Assembly (NCBI GenBank): GCA_038744645.1
Contig: JBCDMA010000184.1
Span: 1 to 8,235, forward strand
Direction: 5' to 3'
Origin: Glaciecola sp038744645
GTDB lineage: Bacteria; Pseudomonadota; Gammaproteobacteria; Enterobacterales; Alteromonadaceae
Length of the DNA stretch: 8,235 nucleotides
Shown here: one piece after another, positions 1-6,203 of the stretch
Layout of the letters: every line of letters starts with the position of its first letter
Position numbering within the stretch: position 1 is the first letter of the stretch
Translations under genes and position numbers: made by a program
The notes under the pieces: model-generated
The model's database searches: none
The model's input: the letters and a program-made list of their open reading frames with translations, nothing else
Told to the model about the DNA's origin: nothing

Positions 1-1166
1 AAGTATTCAGTAGTGAACTTGTACTTCAATCAAATCAGCCACAGGCGTTTTCCTATGTGGTGGGTATTACGACGTACAAAGACAAGGAAAAAGAATCCCT
101 AGGCTCTCTAATTGACGCGTCACAAGGCCTCGGAGGGTTTTCATTCGCACCTGTCCAAGAACGTGGTAGCGAAGACTATGGCGTCTTTTCCTCGGTATCC
201 TACAATCCGAAGTCGCTAGACAAATGGACATTTATCCTGGGTGGTCGGTATGATATCGCTCGAAGAGAGACTTCTCAGGACGAGGGCGTGCTCGACTTGG
301 GTTTCACCCAGTTTTTCTTTGAGCAACAAGATATCAACGAAACCTTTAATATGTTTCTACCGCGCGTTGCAGTGAAATACGAGCCTTCTGATAATTTAAC
401 GCTTTTTACAAATGTCGCTAAGGGCTATATACCAGGGGGTTTCAATCTTGCAGCCGTTGCCAGTGAGTTTTTGGGTGAATTTGTACAATACGAATCAGAG
501 ACCCTATGGAGTTATGATTTCGGCTTAAAATGGCAAGTTCCAGATGCAGGTTTTCGTGGTTCCGCCGCAATTTTTTACATCAAAGCGGATAACTGGCAGG
601 AGATATCAGGCGTCTTCACTGAAGATGGCCAGGTGGGCTCAACATCTTTTATTGTTTCGTTTGCGGAAATTGAAAGCAGAGGGTTTGAAATCGAAGGACG
701 ATGGGATGTCACTGACGCTTTTTCAATAAATGCCAACTTTGGCTATACCGATGCCGAATACGTCGACTTTTCGCCAACAGAGCCTGAAGTCATCGGCAAT
801 CCTGTAAAATTTATTCCTAAATACGACGCCAATCTCTCCCTGCGTTACGAGTGGCGAAGTGGCTGGTTTGTTAGAGCGGAAGCTGATTTTCTCGGTGAGC
901 TTCCGTTAAATGAAGGTAACTATGGCAGTCTTCAACCATTGAGCAACGAGCCCATCCAGACACAAGATTCTACTCAAATATTTGGGGTACAGGTTGGGTA
1001 TACGACAGGTGAATTTACCGTTAGGGCATTTGGTGAAAACCTCACTGAAGAAAAGCGATTCAGTGGCTTGGGCTTTCCAAGTGGCGTCTTCCCAAGTGAC
1101 GGAACCCTATATGCGCCAATTGATACGCCGCGCGTGTTTGGCTTAGAACTTGAGTATGTCTACTAG
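1..1166 (+). CDS. TonB-dependent outer-membrane receptor, C-terminal part (5' end outside window)
   Basis: This is the barrel half of a TonB-dependent receptor, an outer-membrane transporter that takes up a siderophore, vitamin, glycan or similar ligand using energy from TonB-ExbBD. The reading frame is open to the left edge (first full codon at base 3), so the GTG at 57 is an internal valine and not a start. About 387 residues are visible. Typical late-barrel features are the strand and turn around 361-450 reading 'NLTLFTNVAKGYIPGGFN', the 'GFEIEGRWDVT' strand near 690, the 'GNPVKFIPKYDANLSLRY' segment near 800-850, the 'FGENLTEEKRF' strand near 1030-1060, and a C-terminal strand ending in an aromatic residue (LELEYVY), as the barrel assembly machinery expects. 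The plug domain, TonB box and signal peptide lie outside the window. The ligand cannot be told from this part. The downstream signalling genes share its strand but are separated by 249 bases and have their own promoter. Confidence 0.93.
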   Translation, partial: VFSSELVLQSNQPQAFSYVVGITTYKDKEKESLGSLIDASQGLGGFSFAPVQERGSEDYGVFSSVSYNPKSLDKWTFILGGRYDIARRETSQDEGVLDLGFTQFFFEQQDINETFNMFLPRVAVKYEPSDNLTLFTNVAKGYIPGGFNLAAVASEFLGEFVQYESETLWSYDFGLKWQVPDAGFRGSAAIFYIKADNWQEISGVFTEDGQVGSTSFIVSFAEIESRGFEIEGRWDVTDAFSINANFGYTDAEYVDFSPTEPEVIGNPVKFIPKYDANLSLRYEWRSGWFVRAEADFLGELPLNEGNYGSLQPLSNEPIQTQDSTQIFGVQVGYTTGEFTVRAFGENLTEEKRFSGLGFPSGVFPSDGTLYAPIDTPRVFGLELEYVY

Positions 1167-1204
1167 GCACCTTTACTAAATATCTCAAACAATTACAGGG
1201 ACCT

Positions 1205-1227
1205 GCGCGCTGTAGCGGCTGATTTTT
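1205..1227 (+). terminator. Possible intrinsic terminator of the TonB receptor gene
   Basis: A short all-GC stem (1205-1206 plus 1208-1210 pairing with 1215-1219, one bulged G at 1207, loop TGTA) is followed after three bases by five Ts at 1223-1227. It lies about 40 bases after the receptor stop codon, where a terminator is expected. The stem is only five pairs with a bulge, so it is weak, and no better candidate is seen between 1167 and 1332. Confidence 0.35.
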
Positions 1228-1332
1228 AATGGAATCTTTTGCATTAGATGAGCCGCAATAGGCGCTTGCATATTAACTAGTTCACCTACAAAACGGCTTC
1301 AATAACCAGTAATCAAGATGTTATTTTTCAAG

Positions 1333-1359
1333 TAAAGGCTGGCTTGAAATGGCCGATAG
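1333..1359 (+). promoter_or_regulatory. Sigma-28 (FliA)-type promoter for the + strand cassette
   Basis: The sequence reads TAAAGGCT (1333-1340), an 11-base spacer, then GCCGATAG (1352-1359). The known flagellar sigma-28 consensus is TAAAGTTT-N11-GCCGATAA. The -35 core TAAAG is complete, the spacer is exact, and seven of eight -10 bases match. Transcription would start near 1366, about 50 bases before the ATG at 1416. This suggests that the receiver-CheC genes belong to the late flagellar/chemotaxis regulon, which fits CheC chemistry. It also argues against a TTG start at 1344, which would lie inside this promoter. Confidence 0.75.
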
Positions 1360-1402
1360 TTTATTACCGTTACAGCAAAGCAAAAACAAAAGCAACGCTT
1401 TT

Positions 1403-1408
1403 AGGTGA
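1403..1408 (+). promoter_or_regulatory. Ribosome binding site fixing the receiver start at 1416
   Basis: AGGTGA at 1403-1408 sits seven bases before ATG 1416 and is a strong Shine-Dalgarno match. The protein from 1416 begins at the usual place just before the first receiver beta strand, whereas the in-frame TTG at 1344 adds 24 residues with no counterpart in receivers. Confidence 0.8.
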
Positions 1409-1415
1409 TAAAGCC

Positions 1416-1784
1416 ATGTTAGAAAACTCTTGTGTACTAATCGTAGATGATAGTCGTGTTTCCCGAATGATGATCAAAGCACTGATCGTCGATAAACGGC
1501 CTTCTTGGACTATTTTAGAGGCTGAAAGTGGAGATGCAGCATTATCTGTGTGTGCCGAACATCACGTAGACGGCTTATCTATTGACTTAAATATGCCGGG
1601 GATGCATGGCTTGGACTTAGCCAAACAAATCCAGGAAAAGTACTCTCACGCTCGAATGGCAGTATTGACAGCAAATATACAAGAAGCAACCCATAGGAGA
1701 GCTTCCGAACTTGGCATTGTCTGCATCAACAAACCCATCAGCGAGGAAGCCATTGATAAGGTGATAGAGGCCATCGAATCATGA
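1416..1784 (+). CDS. Single-domain response regulator (CheY-like receiver)
   Basis: This cytoplasmic phosphorylation switch has no output domain: its 122 residues from ATG 1416 are one receiver fold. Visible key residues are the acidic pocket Asp11-Asp12 in 'VLIVDDS', the phospho-acceptor Asp57 in 'SIDLNMPGMHG', Thr85 in 'VLTAN', and Lys106 in 'INKP', so it should accept phosphate. The switch position three residues before the lysine is Cys103, not the Tyr/Phe of CheY, so it may signal differently. The gene overlaps the following CheC gene by four bases (ATGA at 1781-1784), pointing to translational coupling and a matched receiver/phosphatase pair. No histidine kinase, CheA or chemoreceptor is in the window, so the phosphodonor is elsewhere. 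The sigma-28-type promoter at 1333-1359 probably drives it. It resembles the receiver at 5556-5942 in role and position, but the two sequences are clearly diverged. Confidence 0.92.
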   Translation: MLENSCVLIVDDSRVSRMMIKALIVDKRPSWTILEAESGDAALSVCAEHHVDGLSIDLNMPGMHGLDLAKQIQEKYSHARMAVLTANIQEATHRRASELGIVCINKPISEEAIDKVIEAIES

Positions 1785-2395
1785 ATGAACCCCCCGCTCT
1801 ATCTGAGTTGGAACATGATCTACTCTCTGAACTGTTTAATTTAGGTGTTGGCAAAGCTGCTTCATCACTCAGTGAGATGGTGAATCAGGAAGTCATTTTG
1901 TCAGTGCCCATTGTAGAGTTCCGAAACAGAGCCGGATTGGTACAAAAGCTGGGTACCAATCAAACAATATGCTCAGTCAGTCAGAACATGGAGGGGCCAT
2001 TCTCCGGTAAATCCATGCTACTTTTACCCGCAGCAAGTGGATTTAAAGTGGTTCGTTCGATGCTCGGACAGAGCTTCTCTGATGAAATGCTGACTGAATT
2101 GCAACCAGACGCATTGAGTGAAATCGGTAATATAATACTCAATGCCTTTATTGGCGCTATGTCAGATGCAACTTCAGGTGAGTTCCAGCTCTCGTTACCC
2201 GAATTTGATCTTTGCAACCCTAACGAGATACTGCAAAGCACGACTGCACTTGATGATGTAGTGCTGCTGGTCAGAATTTCTATGAAACTGAGCGAAAGCG
2301 ATGTCATTGGCTATCTGGCATTTACTTTAAATGATATCTCGTTACAGGAATTGCGAACAACACTTGAGGAAATGTTTAAAAAAATGTCGGTGTAA
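1781..2395 (+). CDS. CheC-family phosphatase (receiver-P hydrolase)
   Basis: CheC proteins hydrolyse the aspartyl phosphate of CheY-like receivers. Their active site follows the pattern [DS]-x3-E-x2-N-x22-P. This 204-residue protein, about the usual CheC length (B. subtilis CheC is about 210), has it twice with exact spacing. The first site is Asp13, Glu17, Asn20, Pro43 ('DLLSELFNLGVGKAASSL'). The second is Asp110, Glu114, Asn117, Pro140 ('DALSEIGNIILNAF'). Both sites therefore look catalytically complete, as in CheC and not in proteins with a single functional site. The start at 1781 overlaps the receiver stop by four bases and has GAGG at 1767-1770, ten bases upstream. No cheD lies nearby, unlike in B. 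subtilis, where CheD partners CheC. The likely substrate is the receiver encoded immediately upstream; this pairing is inference from overlap and family chemistry. I give no gene symbol because proteobacterial cassette members of this family are not named cheC with certainty. Confidence 0.9.
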   Translation: MNEPPALSELEHDLLSELFNLGVGKAASSLSEMVNQEVILSVPIVEFRNRAGLVQKLGTNQTICSVSQNMEGPFSGKSMLLLPAASGFKVVRSMLGQSFSDEMLTELQPDALSEIGNIILNAFIGAMSDATSGEFQLSLPEFDLCNPNEILQSTTALDDVVLLVRISMKLSESDVIGYLAFTLNDISLQELRTTLEEMFKKMSV

Positions 2396-2398
2396 CAA

Positions 2399-2661
2399 GT
2401 GACCGACGCGTTTTCGTTTGTAAATATCCTAGATTTCATTGACCTTGGTGTCATTCCGTTTAATGAGGACTTCTCGGTTGCTTTTTATAACGAACGGATG
2501 CTACGGGTACGGTTTCTCAAGATGATGCCATAGGTTTAAAGGTAAACGAGTCCTTTTCCTTTCAATTAAAAAGTCACATCGCGAAAGAGCACTGCGCATT
2601 CCAAGGATTTTATTTCTACAAGCCAATGCCGCTGACTGAATTTGAAGCACTCAATAGTTAA
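2399..2661 (+). pseudogene. Remnant of a PAS-GGDEF-EAL gene (frameshift plus large internal deletion)
   Basis: Three bases after the CheC stop, a GTG at 2399 opens a frame whose product begins 'NILDFIDLGVIPFNEDFS' and continues to 'AFYNERM'. This aligns with the N-terminal PAS start of the intact enzyme at 2707-4866 ('EILLGLINSGVIVLDES ... TWNTWM'). That frame stops at 2531-2533. A second frame, open from 2491 to the stop at 2659-2661, continues the PAS logic ('DDAIGLKVNESF', 2524-2559) and then jumps to the very end of an EAL domain ('FQGFYFYKPMPLTEFEAL', 2599-2652), matching 'AQGFYVAKPMELQHF' in the intact copy. So one frameshift lies between about 2491 and 2533, and an internal deletion has its junction near 2587-2600. 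About 1.9 kb is missing if the ancestor was as long as the intact 719-residue protein. No GGDEF and no catalytic EAL residues remain except the terminal Q-G segment. I see no strong Shine-Dalgarno before the GTG; expression of the ancestor probably relied on coupling to the CheC gene. Confidence 0.82.
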
Positions 2662-2706
2662 GCTGAATCAGTGATATTTATCAGGAAAGGCAGAACCGCC
2701 TGATGC

Positions 2707-4866
2707 CTAACCCATGTTTCCTCTGATTGGCGTCACATTGTAAGAGTCATACCATTCAGAAAAATGCTGCAGCTCCATGGGTTTGGCCACATAAAAGCCT
2801 TGTGCCTTATCACACTGTTCTAATTTCAACATATCCAGCTGTTCTTTTGTTTCTATGCCTTCAGCAATAACGTCCAAATTTAGGGCGTGAGATAACTCAA
2901 TGATCGCCGAAATAATATGTGCGCTGGCCTTGTCTTTTGTCGCGTCAATCAAAAAGGATCTGTCGATTTTGAGGATATCAATCGGAAGCTTCCTGAGATA
3001 AGAAAGTGAAGAATACCCAGTGCCAAAATCATCTAGTGCGATGCGGATCCCCATTGCTTTGAGGGCTCTTATTTGACTCAGTATTGATGCTTTATCTTCA
3101 AGTAGGTTTGTTTCCGTGATTTCCAAAATGATGCTTGAAGCGGGTATACCTATGGAAGCGATTATATTTGAAAGTGTAGATACTAATCCAATATGTTTAA
3201 AATGCGATGCCGCAACGTTTATAGATATTGGCAGTGTATTCCCTTTCATCTGTCGCCATCGAGACGCGTCTTCAAGCGCACGTTTAAATACCCATTCACC
3301 AATTTGGCGTATTAAAGCACTCTCTTCAGCAATGGGCAGAAACGCACTGGGGTAGATTAACCCCGATGTAGGATGCTGCCATCGAACTAACGCTTCAACG
3401 CCATAAACCATGCCCGTATTGACGTTGATCTGCGGTTGATAGTGCAAAATAAGCTGGTCTTCCTCAATCGCATTACACATCTCGCTTTCGAGCTTAAGAC
3501 GCTGTTGCATCGCATCATTCATTTTTTGAGTGAAAAAGCGAAACAGGTTTCTACCTTCTTGTTTAGAGCGGTACATTGCATTGTCCGCGTATTTTATTAG
3601 CGTCATTGCATCTTCAGCATCATTTGGATAGCCAGCTATACCGATACTGCATGATGGAAAAATGGTATGTTCGCCCATGTGAACGGGTTGGCTAATAGAT
3701 CCGAGGATTTTCTCAGCCACGGAAATTGCGGAACGAGACGCACACTGGTGCTCAAGCAACAGCATAAATTCATCGCCTGCCCACCTCGCTACGACGTCCG
3801 ATTCTCGGCAAATACTGTTTAATCTTGTGGCAATTTCAATCAATAGCTCATCGCCGAAATCGTGGCCGTATGTATCGTTTATTAATTTGAACTTATCCAC
3901 GTCAATGAAGAAAATATTGAATTTTCCTTTATCGCGTTTATGTGTCGCAATTGCGTGATTTACCAGTTCTAAAAACAAAACTCGATTAGGCAAATCAGTC
4001 AAAGTATCGTATTTGGCTAACTGTATCAAACGCTGTTCGGCCTCTTTTTCTGCACTTATGTCGCGAAAGAAAACGAAAAAATTAAATCCGTTGTTTCCCA
4101 ATTCAGGAATGGTATTAACGGTGAGTGCAATATTGATTGGCTTGGAGCCGTCGCATTTGAAAGATGATTCGAACTCAGATGTCCGTTCATTGAAAAGCTC
4201 TTCTGCTATTGCTAAATCAAATTTGCCGCTGTCATTCGCAAAAGCTTCAATATGCTCGGCAATATTATTGCCGATGATTGAATCTTTAGTGGACGCAGGC
4301 ATTTTTCTTACAGCCGGGTTTTGATTGAGAATGGTGCCTGTTCTGTCAAACACGAGAATCCCATTTTGAACGTTCTCAAACATCATTCTTAATTCGTAGT
4401 CTTTCTCTTGCAGTTCACCGACCACTTTATTCAGCAACTGCGTTTGTTTTCGCAATGCGTTTTCTCGTCTATCTGCGTTGCTGATATCAAAAATGGATAT
4501 TATGCAATGTTGCTTGCCATCTGCACTTTGAAAGGGCTTGATCAATATGGATTGCACCAGTCTTTCTCTAGCGCTACGACTGATTACCTGTATTTTATAG
4601 AGCGGGAAAGACGCATTGATGAGTTTAGCTGAAAGCACAGACGGACAATTAAATTTAAGCGCTTTACCAATTGCCCGTTCTATGCGCGACCCTTTGATTT
4701 CAGGTATGACATCAAAAATATTTTTGTCAGTAACAGCGTCGCTTTCTTTGCCGCTATGCTGCTCCATCCATGTATTCCAAGTCACAATATTTGATGACTC
4801 ATCCAGGACTATGACACCGCTGTTTATAAGCCCGAGTAGAATCTCTGGCAGTGATGTATTTTTCAT
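2707..4866 (-). CDS. PAS-PAS-GGDEF-EAL c-di-GMP synthase/phosphodiesterase
   Basis: This 719-residue cytoplasmic protein has no predicted membrane segment. Its order is PAS (about 8-125), a charged helical linker or coiled coil (about 130-160), a second PAS (about 160-272), GGDEF (about 283-445) and EAL (about 455-705). The GGDEF domain keeps the 'YDTLTDLPNR' entry motif (286-295), metal ligand Asp322, an inhibitory I-site RESD (354-357) and the signature AGDEF (363-367); Ala replaces the first Gly, a variant known in active enzymes. The EAL domain has Glu491 (EAL), Asn550, Glu582 (EITE), Asp612-Asp613 (DDFGTG), Lys633, Glu669 and Gln689, so phosphodiesterase activity is expected. It may therefore make or break c-di-GMP, with PAS sensing deciding which. 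It is the third gene of the - cassette, 54 bases after the CheC-like gene and most likely co-transcribed. The start at 4866 has only a weak purine stretch (AAGTGA) upstream, but lies at the expected distance before the first PAS. Its N- and C-terminal ends match the remnant at 2399-2661. Confidence 0.93.
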   Translation of the reverse strand: MKNTSLPEILLGLINSGVIVLDESSNIVTWNTWMEQHSGKESDAVTDKNIFDVIPEIKGSRIERAIGKALKFNCPSVLSAKLINASFPLYKIQVISRSARERLVQSILIKPFQSADGKQHCIISIFDISNADRRENALRKQTQLLNKVVGELQEKDYELRMMFENVQNGILVFDRTGTILNQNPAVRKMPASTKDSIIGNNIAEHIEAFANDSGKFDLAIAEELFNERTSEFESSFKCDGSKPINIALTVNTIPELGNNGFNFFVFFRDISAEKEAEQRLIQLAKYDTLTDLPNRVLFLELVNHAIATHKRDKGKFNIFFIDVDKFKLINDTYGHDFGDELLIEIATRLNSICRESDVVARWAGDEFMLLLEHQCASRSAISVAEKILGSISQPVHMGEHTIFPSCSIGIAGYPNDAEDAMTLIKYADNAMYRSKQEGRNLFRFFTQKMNDAMQQRLKLESEMCNAIEEDQLILHYQPQINVNTGMVYGVEALVRWQHPTSGLIYPSAFLPIAEESALIRQIGEWVFKRALEDASRWRQMKGNTLPISINVAASHFKHIGLVSTLSNIIASIGIPASSIILEITETNLLEDKASILSQIRALKAMGIRIALDDFGTGYSSLSYLRKLPIDILKIDRSFLIDATKDKASAHIISAIIELSHALNLDVIAEGIETKEQLDMLKLEQCDKAQGFYVAKPMELQHFSEWYDSYNVTPIRGNMG

Positions 4867-4920
4867 AGATTTTTCACTTATTTAATTTTCTTGTTAATGC
4901 TGGAGAAAAACAATTCTTCG

Positions 4921-5559
4921 CTATATTCCTAGACGCATTTTGATGCGGTCATACAACGTTGACATGGAATTATTTGGCTGAAAAAACATTAGCTGCGCCT
5001 TTGAATTCCTTTTGACAACCGTAAAACTGATTGTCAGGAACAGCACCATATCGTCGGCATTTTCTAGCAACATCGTATCTTTTTGAATGTCCTTAAACTG
5101 TCCATATTCGCAAGTTGGCAGCTCAGTGTTGAGTTTTACATCCAACATGTTTGATAACACATAAAGTACGCCAGATACTGCTACATTCGTCAGATCCAAA
5201 AGCATCTCTTCCTCCGTTGTGGAGAATTCAATCAGTTTCTCCTCTCCGTCAAGGAGAAGGCCATTAAGCAGATTGAGGCTTTCTTTTTCGCTAAAAAATA
5301 ACAATGCTTCGCCGTTGATTTCGCCACTGAATTCTTGAATGACAAATATCGCTTTTTTTGCCTGTTTCATCTTGTCGGTGAAACGCATGGCGTCCTGTTT
5401 AGGGATCATGTTGACTTCAGGGACATGAAGCTCGATTTTACTGCCTGATATCTCAGCTAATTCTTCAATGACATGCCCTAGACCGAGGTTTAATGACTCT
5501 GCAAGCACATCAACAGATAATGCTTGTTCTTCTTCGGTCAATAGTGCTGCTCCGCTCAT
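4921..5559 (-). CDS. CheC-family phosphatase, second site with Glu-to-Asp change
   Basis: This 212-residue protein has the two-fold CheC architecture. Site one is canonical: Asp17, Glu21, Asn24, Pro47 ('DVLAESLNLGLGHVIEEL'), fitting [DS]-x3-E-x2-N-x22-P exactly. Site two keeps Asn125 and Pro148 at exact spacing, but the catalytic glutamate position is Asp122 and the first position is Glu118 ('EMLLDLTNVAVSGVL'), so this half may be weak or inactive. Its expected role is dephosphorylating the receiver encoded just upstream, with which it overlaps by four bases (ATGA at 5559-5556). A good ribosome site, AAGGAG (complement of 5567-5572), lies seven bases before the ATG. The sequence is clearly diverged from the CheC protein at 1781-2395 although the motif layout is the same. 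Alternative labels in annotation could be CheX or FliY-like; having a motif in both halves favours CheC. Confidence 0.85.
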   Translation of the reverse strand: MSGAALLTEEEQALSVDVLAESLNLGLGHVIEELAEISGSKIELHVPEVNMIPKQDAMRFTDKMKQAKKAIFVIQEFSGEINGEALLFFSEKESLNLLNGLLLDGEEKLIEFSTTEEEMLLDLTNVAVSGVLYVLSNMLDVKLNTELPTCEYGQFKDIQKDTMLLENADDMVLFLTISFTVVKRNSKAQLMFFQPNNSMSTLYDRIKMRLGI

Positions 5560-5942
5560 ACACAGGCTCCTTCGAAAAAGTTTCGCAAGCTGACAACAAA
5601 AGAGACAACCTCATTTGGACCAATTGCTTTTTGAAGGTATGCCACACCCATTTCTTCTGCTTGAGTCATGAGATCGTTGGACTTATTACCGGTAATCAAT
5701 GCAATTTTAGCAACGTCAACACCTTTATCTATTAGCTCTTTTGCCACCTTAATGCCGTCTGGCTCTTCCATGTTGATATCAAGTAAGTACCAATCAATGT
5801 CATTGTTGAGACTTATTTCGAGTACTTTTTCGCCGCTTGATGCTTCGTGAATAATGGCGTCGGGATCAATATCTTTTAACGCTGATTTGATGAAATACCT
5901 CGCGAATAGACTGTCGTCTGCAACTATGTAGTTTAATGCCAT
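5556..5942 (-). CDS. Single-domain response regulator (receiver only)
   Basis: This 128-residue receiver has no output domain. Visible residues are Asp9-Asp10 ('YIVADDS'), phospho-acceptor Asp55 ('WYLLDINMEEPDG'), Thr84 ('ALITGN'), the Tyr102 switch residue, and Lys105 in 'YLQKA'. The usual proline after the lysine is Ala106, which may change the beta5-alpha5 loop that receivers use for partner binding. I chose ATG 5942 because GAGGT (complement of 5947-5951) lies four bases upstream and the protein then starts right at the first beta strand; a TTG at 5975 would add 11 residues and has no clear ribosome site. It is the first gene of the - cassette and overlaps the CheC-like gene by four bases. 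The phosphodonor kinase is not in the window. A sigma-28-like promoter lies at 6039-6065. Confidence 0.9.
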   Translation of the reverse strand: MALNYIVADDSLFARYFIKSALKDIDPDAIIHEASSGEKVLEISLNNDIDWYLLDINMEEPDGIKVAKELIDKGVDVAKIALITGNKSNDLMTQAEEMGVAYLQKAIGPNEVVSFVVSLRNFFEGACV

Positions 5943-5946
5943 GTTT

Positions 5947-5951
5947 ACCTC
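5947..5951 (-). promoter_or_regulatory. Ribosome binding site fixing the receiver start at 5942
   Basis: On the minus strand GAGGT is followed by AAAC and then ATG 5942. The spacing is short but workable, and this is the only clear Shine-Dalgarno sequence near the candidate starts, so it decides against the TTG at 5975. Confidence 0.65.
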
Positions 5952-6038
5952 GGTTGTTTGAGTGTGATTTTTCAAACGAGCAGTGAAACAGGTGTAGTTT
6001 CAAATACTTTCGTATTGCTTCCTATACTTCTTTAATGA

Positions 6039-6065
6039 GTATCGACATGTCCGAAGTGATGTTTA
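6039..6065 (-). promoter_or_regulatory. Sigma-28-like promoter for the - strand cassette
   Basis: Read on the minus strand: TAAA (6065-6062), exactly 15 bases, then GTCGATAC (6046-6039). The FliA pattern is TAAA-N15-GCCGATAA. The -35 core and spacing are exact and six of eight -10 bases match (C-to-T at position two, A-to-C at the last). The predicted start is near 6031, giving a leader of about 90 bases before ATG 5942. It is weaker than the + cassette promoter, but the two support each other because both precede the first gene of homologous cassettes. Confidence 0.52.
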
Positions 6066-6080
6066 GGACTGAGTCCAAAC
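6061..6080. promoter_or_regulatory. Palindrome overlapping the -35 box (possible operator)
   Basis: GGACT (6066-6070) and AGTCC (6072-6076) flank one central base, extended by GTTT (6061-6064) and AAAC (6077-6080) with one unpaired A at 6065. The dyad covers the TAAA -35 element of the sigma-28-like promoter, a place where a bound repressor or activator would act. No known operator is recognised. Confidence 0.35.
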
Positions 6081-6203
6081 TTTTAAGGTTTTTTTTACGG
6101 GCTCTTAACAATGGTGTTTTTCAGTAAGCCAATTTCTATTGAGGCTAGAAGTGCAGTTTTAGCGGTTAATCAATTGAATGAGATAGTCTATTGATATATC
6201 TGG

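Noticed and set aside
57..59. GTG at 57 as the start of the TonB receptor
   Set aside because: The frame stays open to the window edge and encodes typical barrel sequence upstream, and the plug domain is missing, so this is an internal codon.
1344..1415. N-terminal extension of the + receiver from a TTG at 1344
   Set aside because: It overlaps the sigma-28-type -10 region, has no ribosome site, and adds residues not found in receivers; ATG 1416 has a strong AGGTGA.
1981..2307. Minus-strand open frame of 108 codons inside the + CheC gene
   Set aside because: It lies antisense to a motif-confirmed CheC gene, gives low-complexity serine-rich sequence, and has no family resemblance.
2681..2703. 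Hairpin between the two convergent cassettes as a bidirectional terminator
   Set aside because: TCAGG/CCTGA arms with a 13-base interior and no T-run on either strand; too weak to call, although a terminator would be expected here.
4013..4885. Several plus-strand frames opposite the GGDEF-EAL gene
   Set aside because: They are antisense shadows of a gene with complete domain motifs, and their products show no recognisable family features.
4867..4920. Separate promoter for the GGDEF-EAL gene in the 54-base gap
   Set aside because: No -35/-10 pair with acceptable spacing and no sigma-28 or sigma-54 pattern seen; co-transcription is simpler.
5943..5975. TTG start at 5975 for the - receiver
   Set aside because: There is no Shine-Dalgarno sequence, and the extra 11 residues are not receiver-like; ATG 5942 has GAGGT just upstream.
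6089..6096. Run of eight Ts as a plus-strand terminator
   Set aside because: No plus-strand gene precedes it and no adjacent GC-rich stem exists; on the minus strand it is an A-tract upstream of the promoter.
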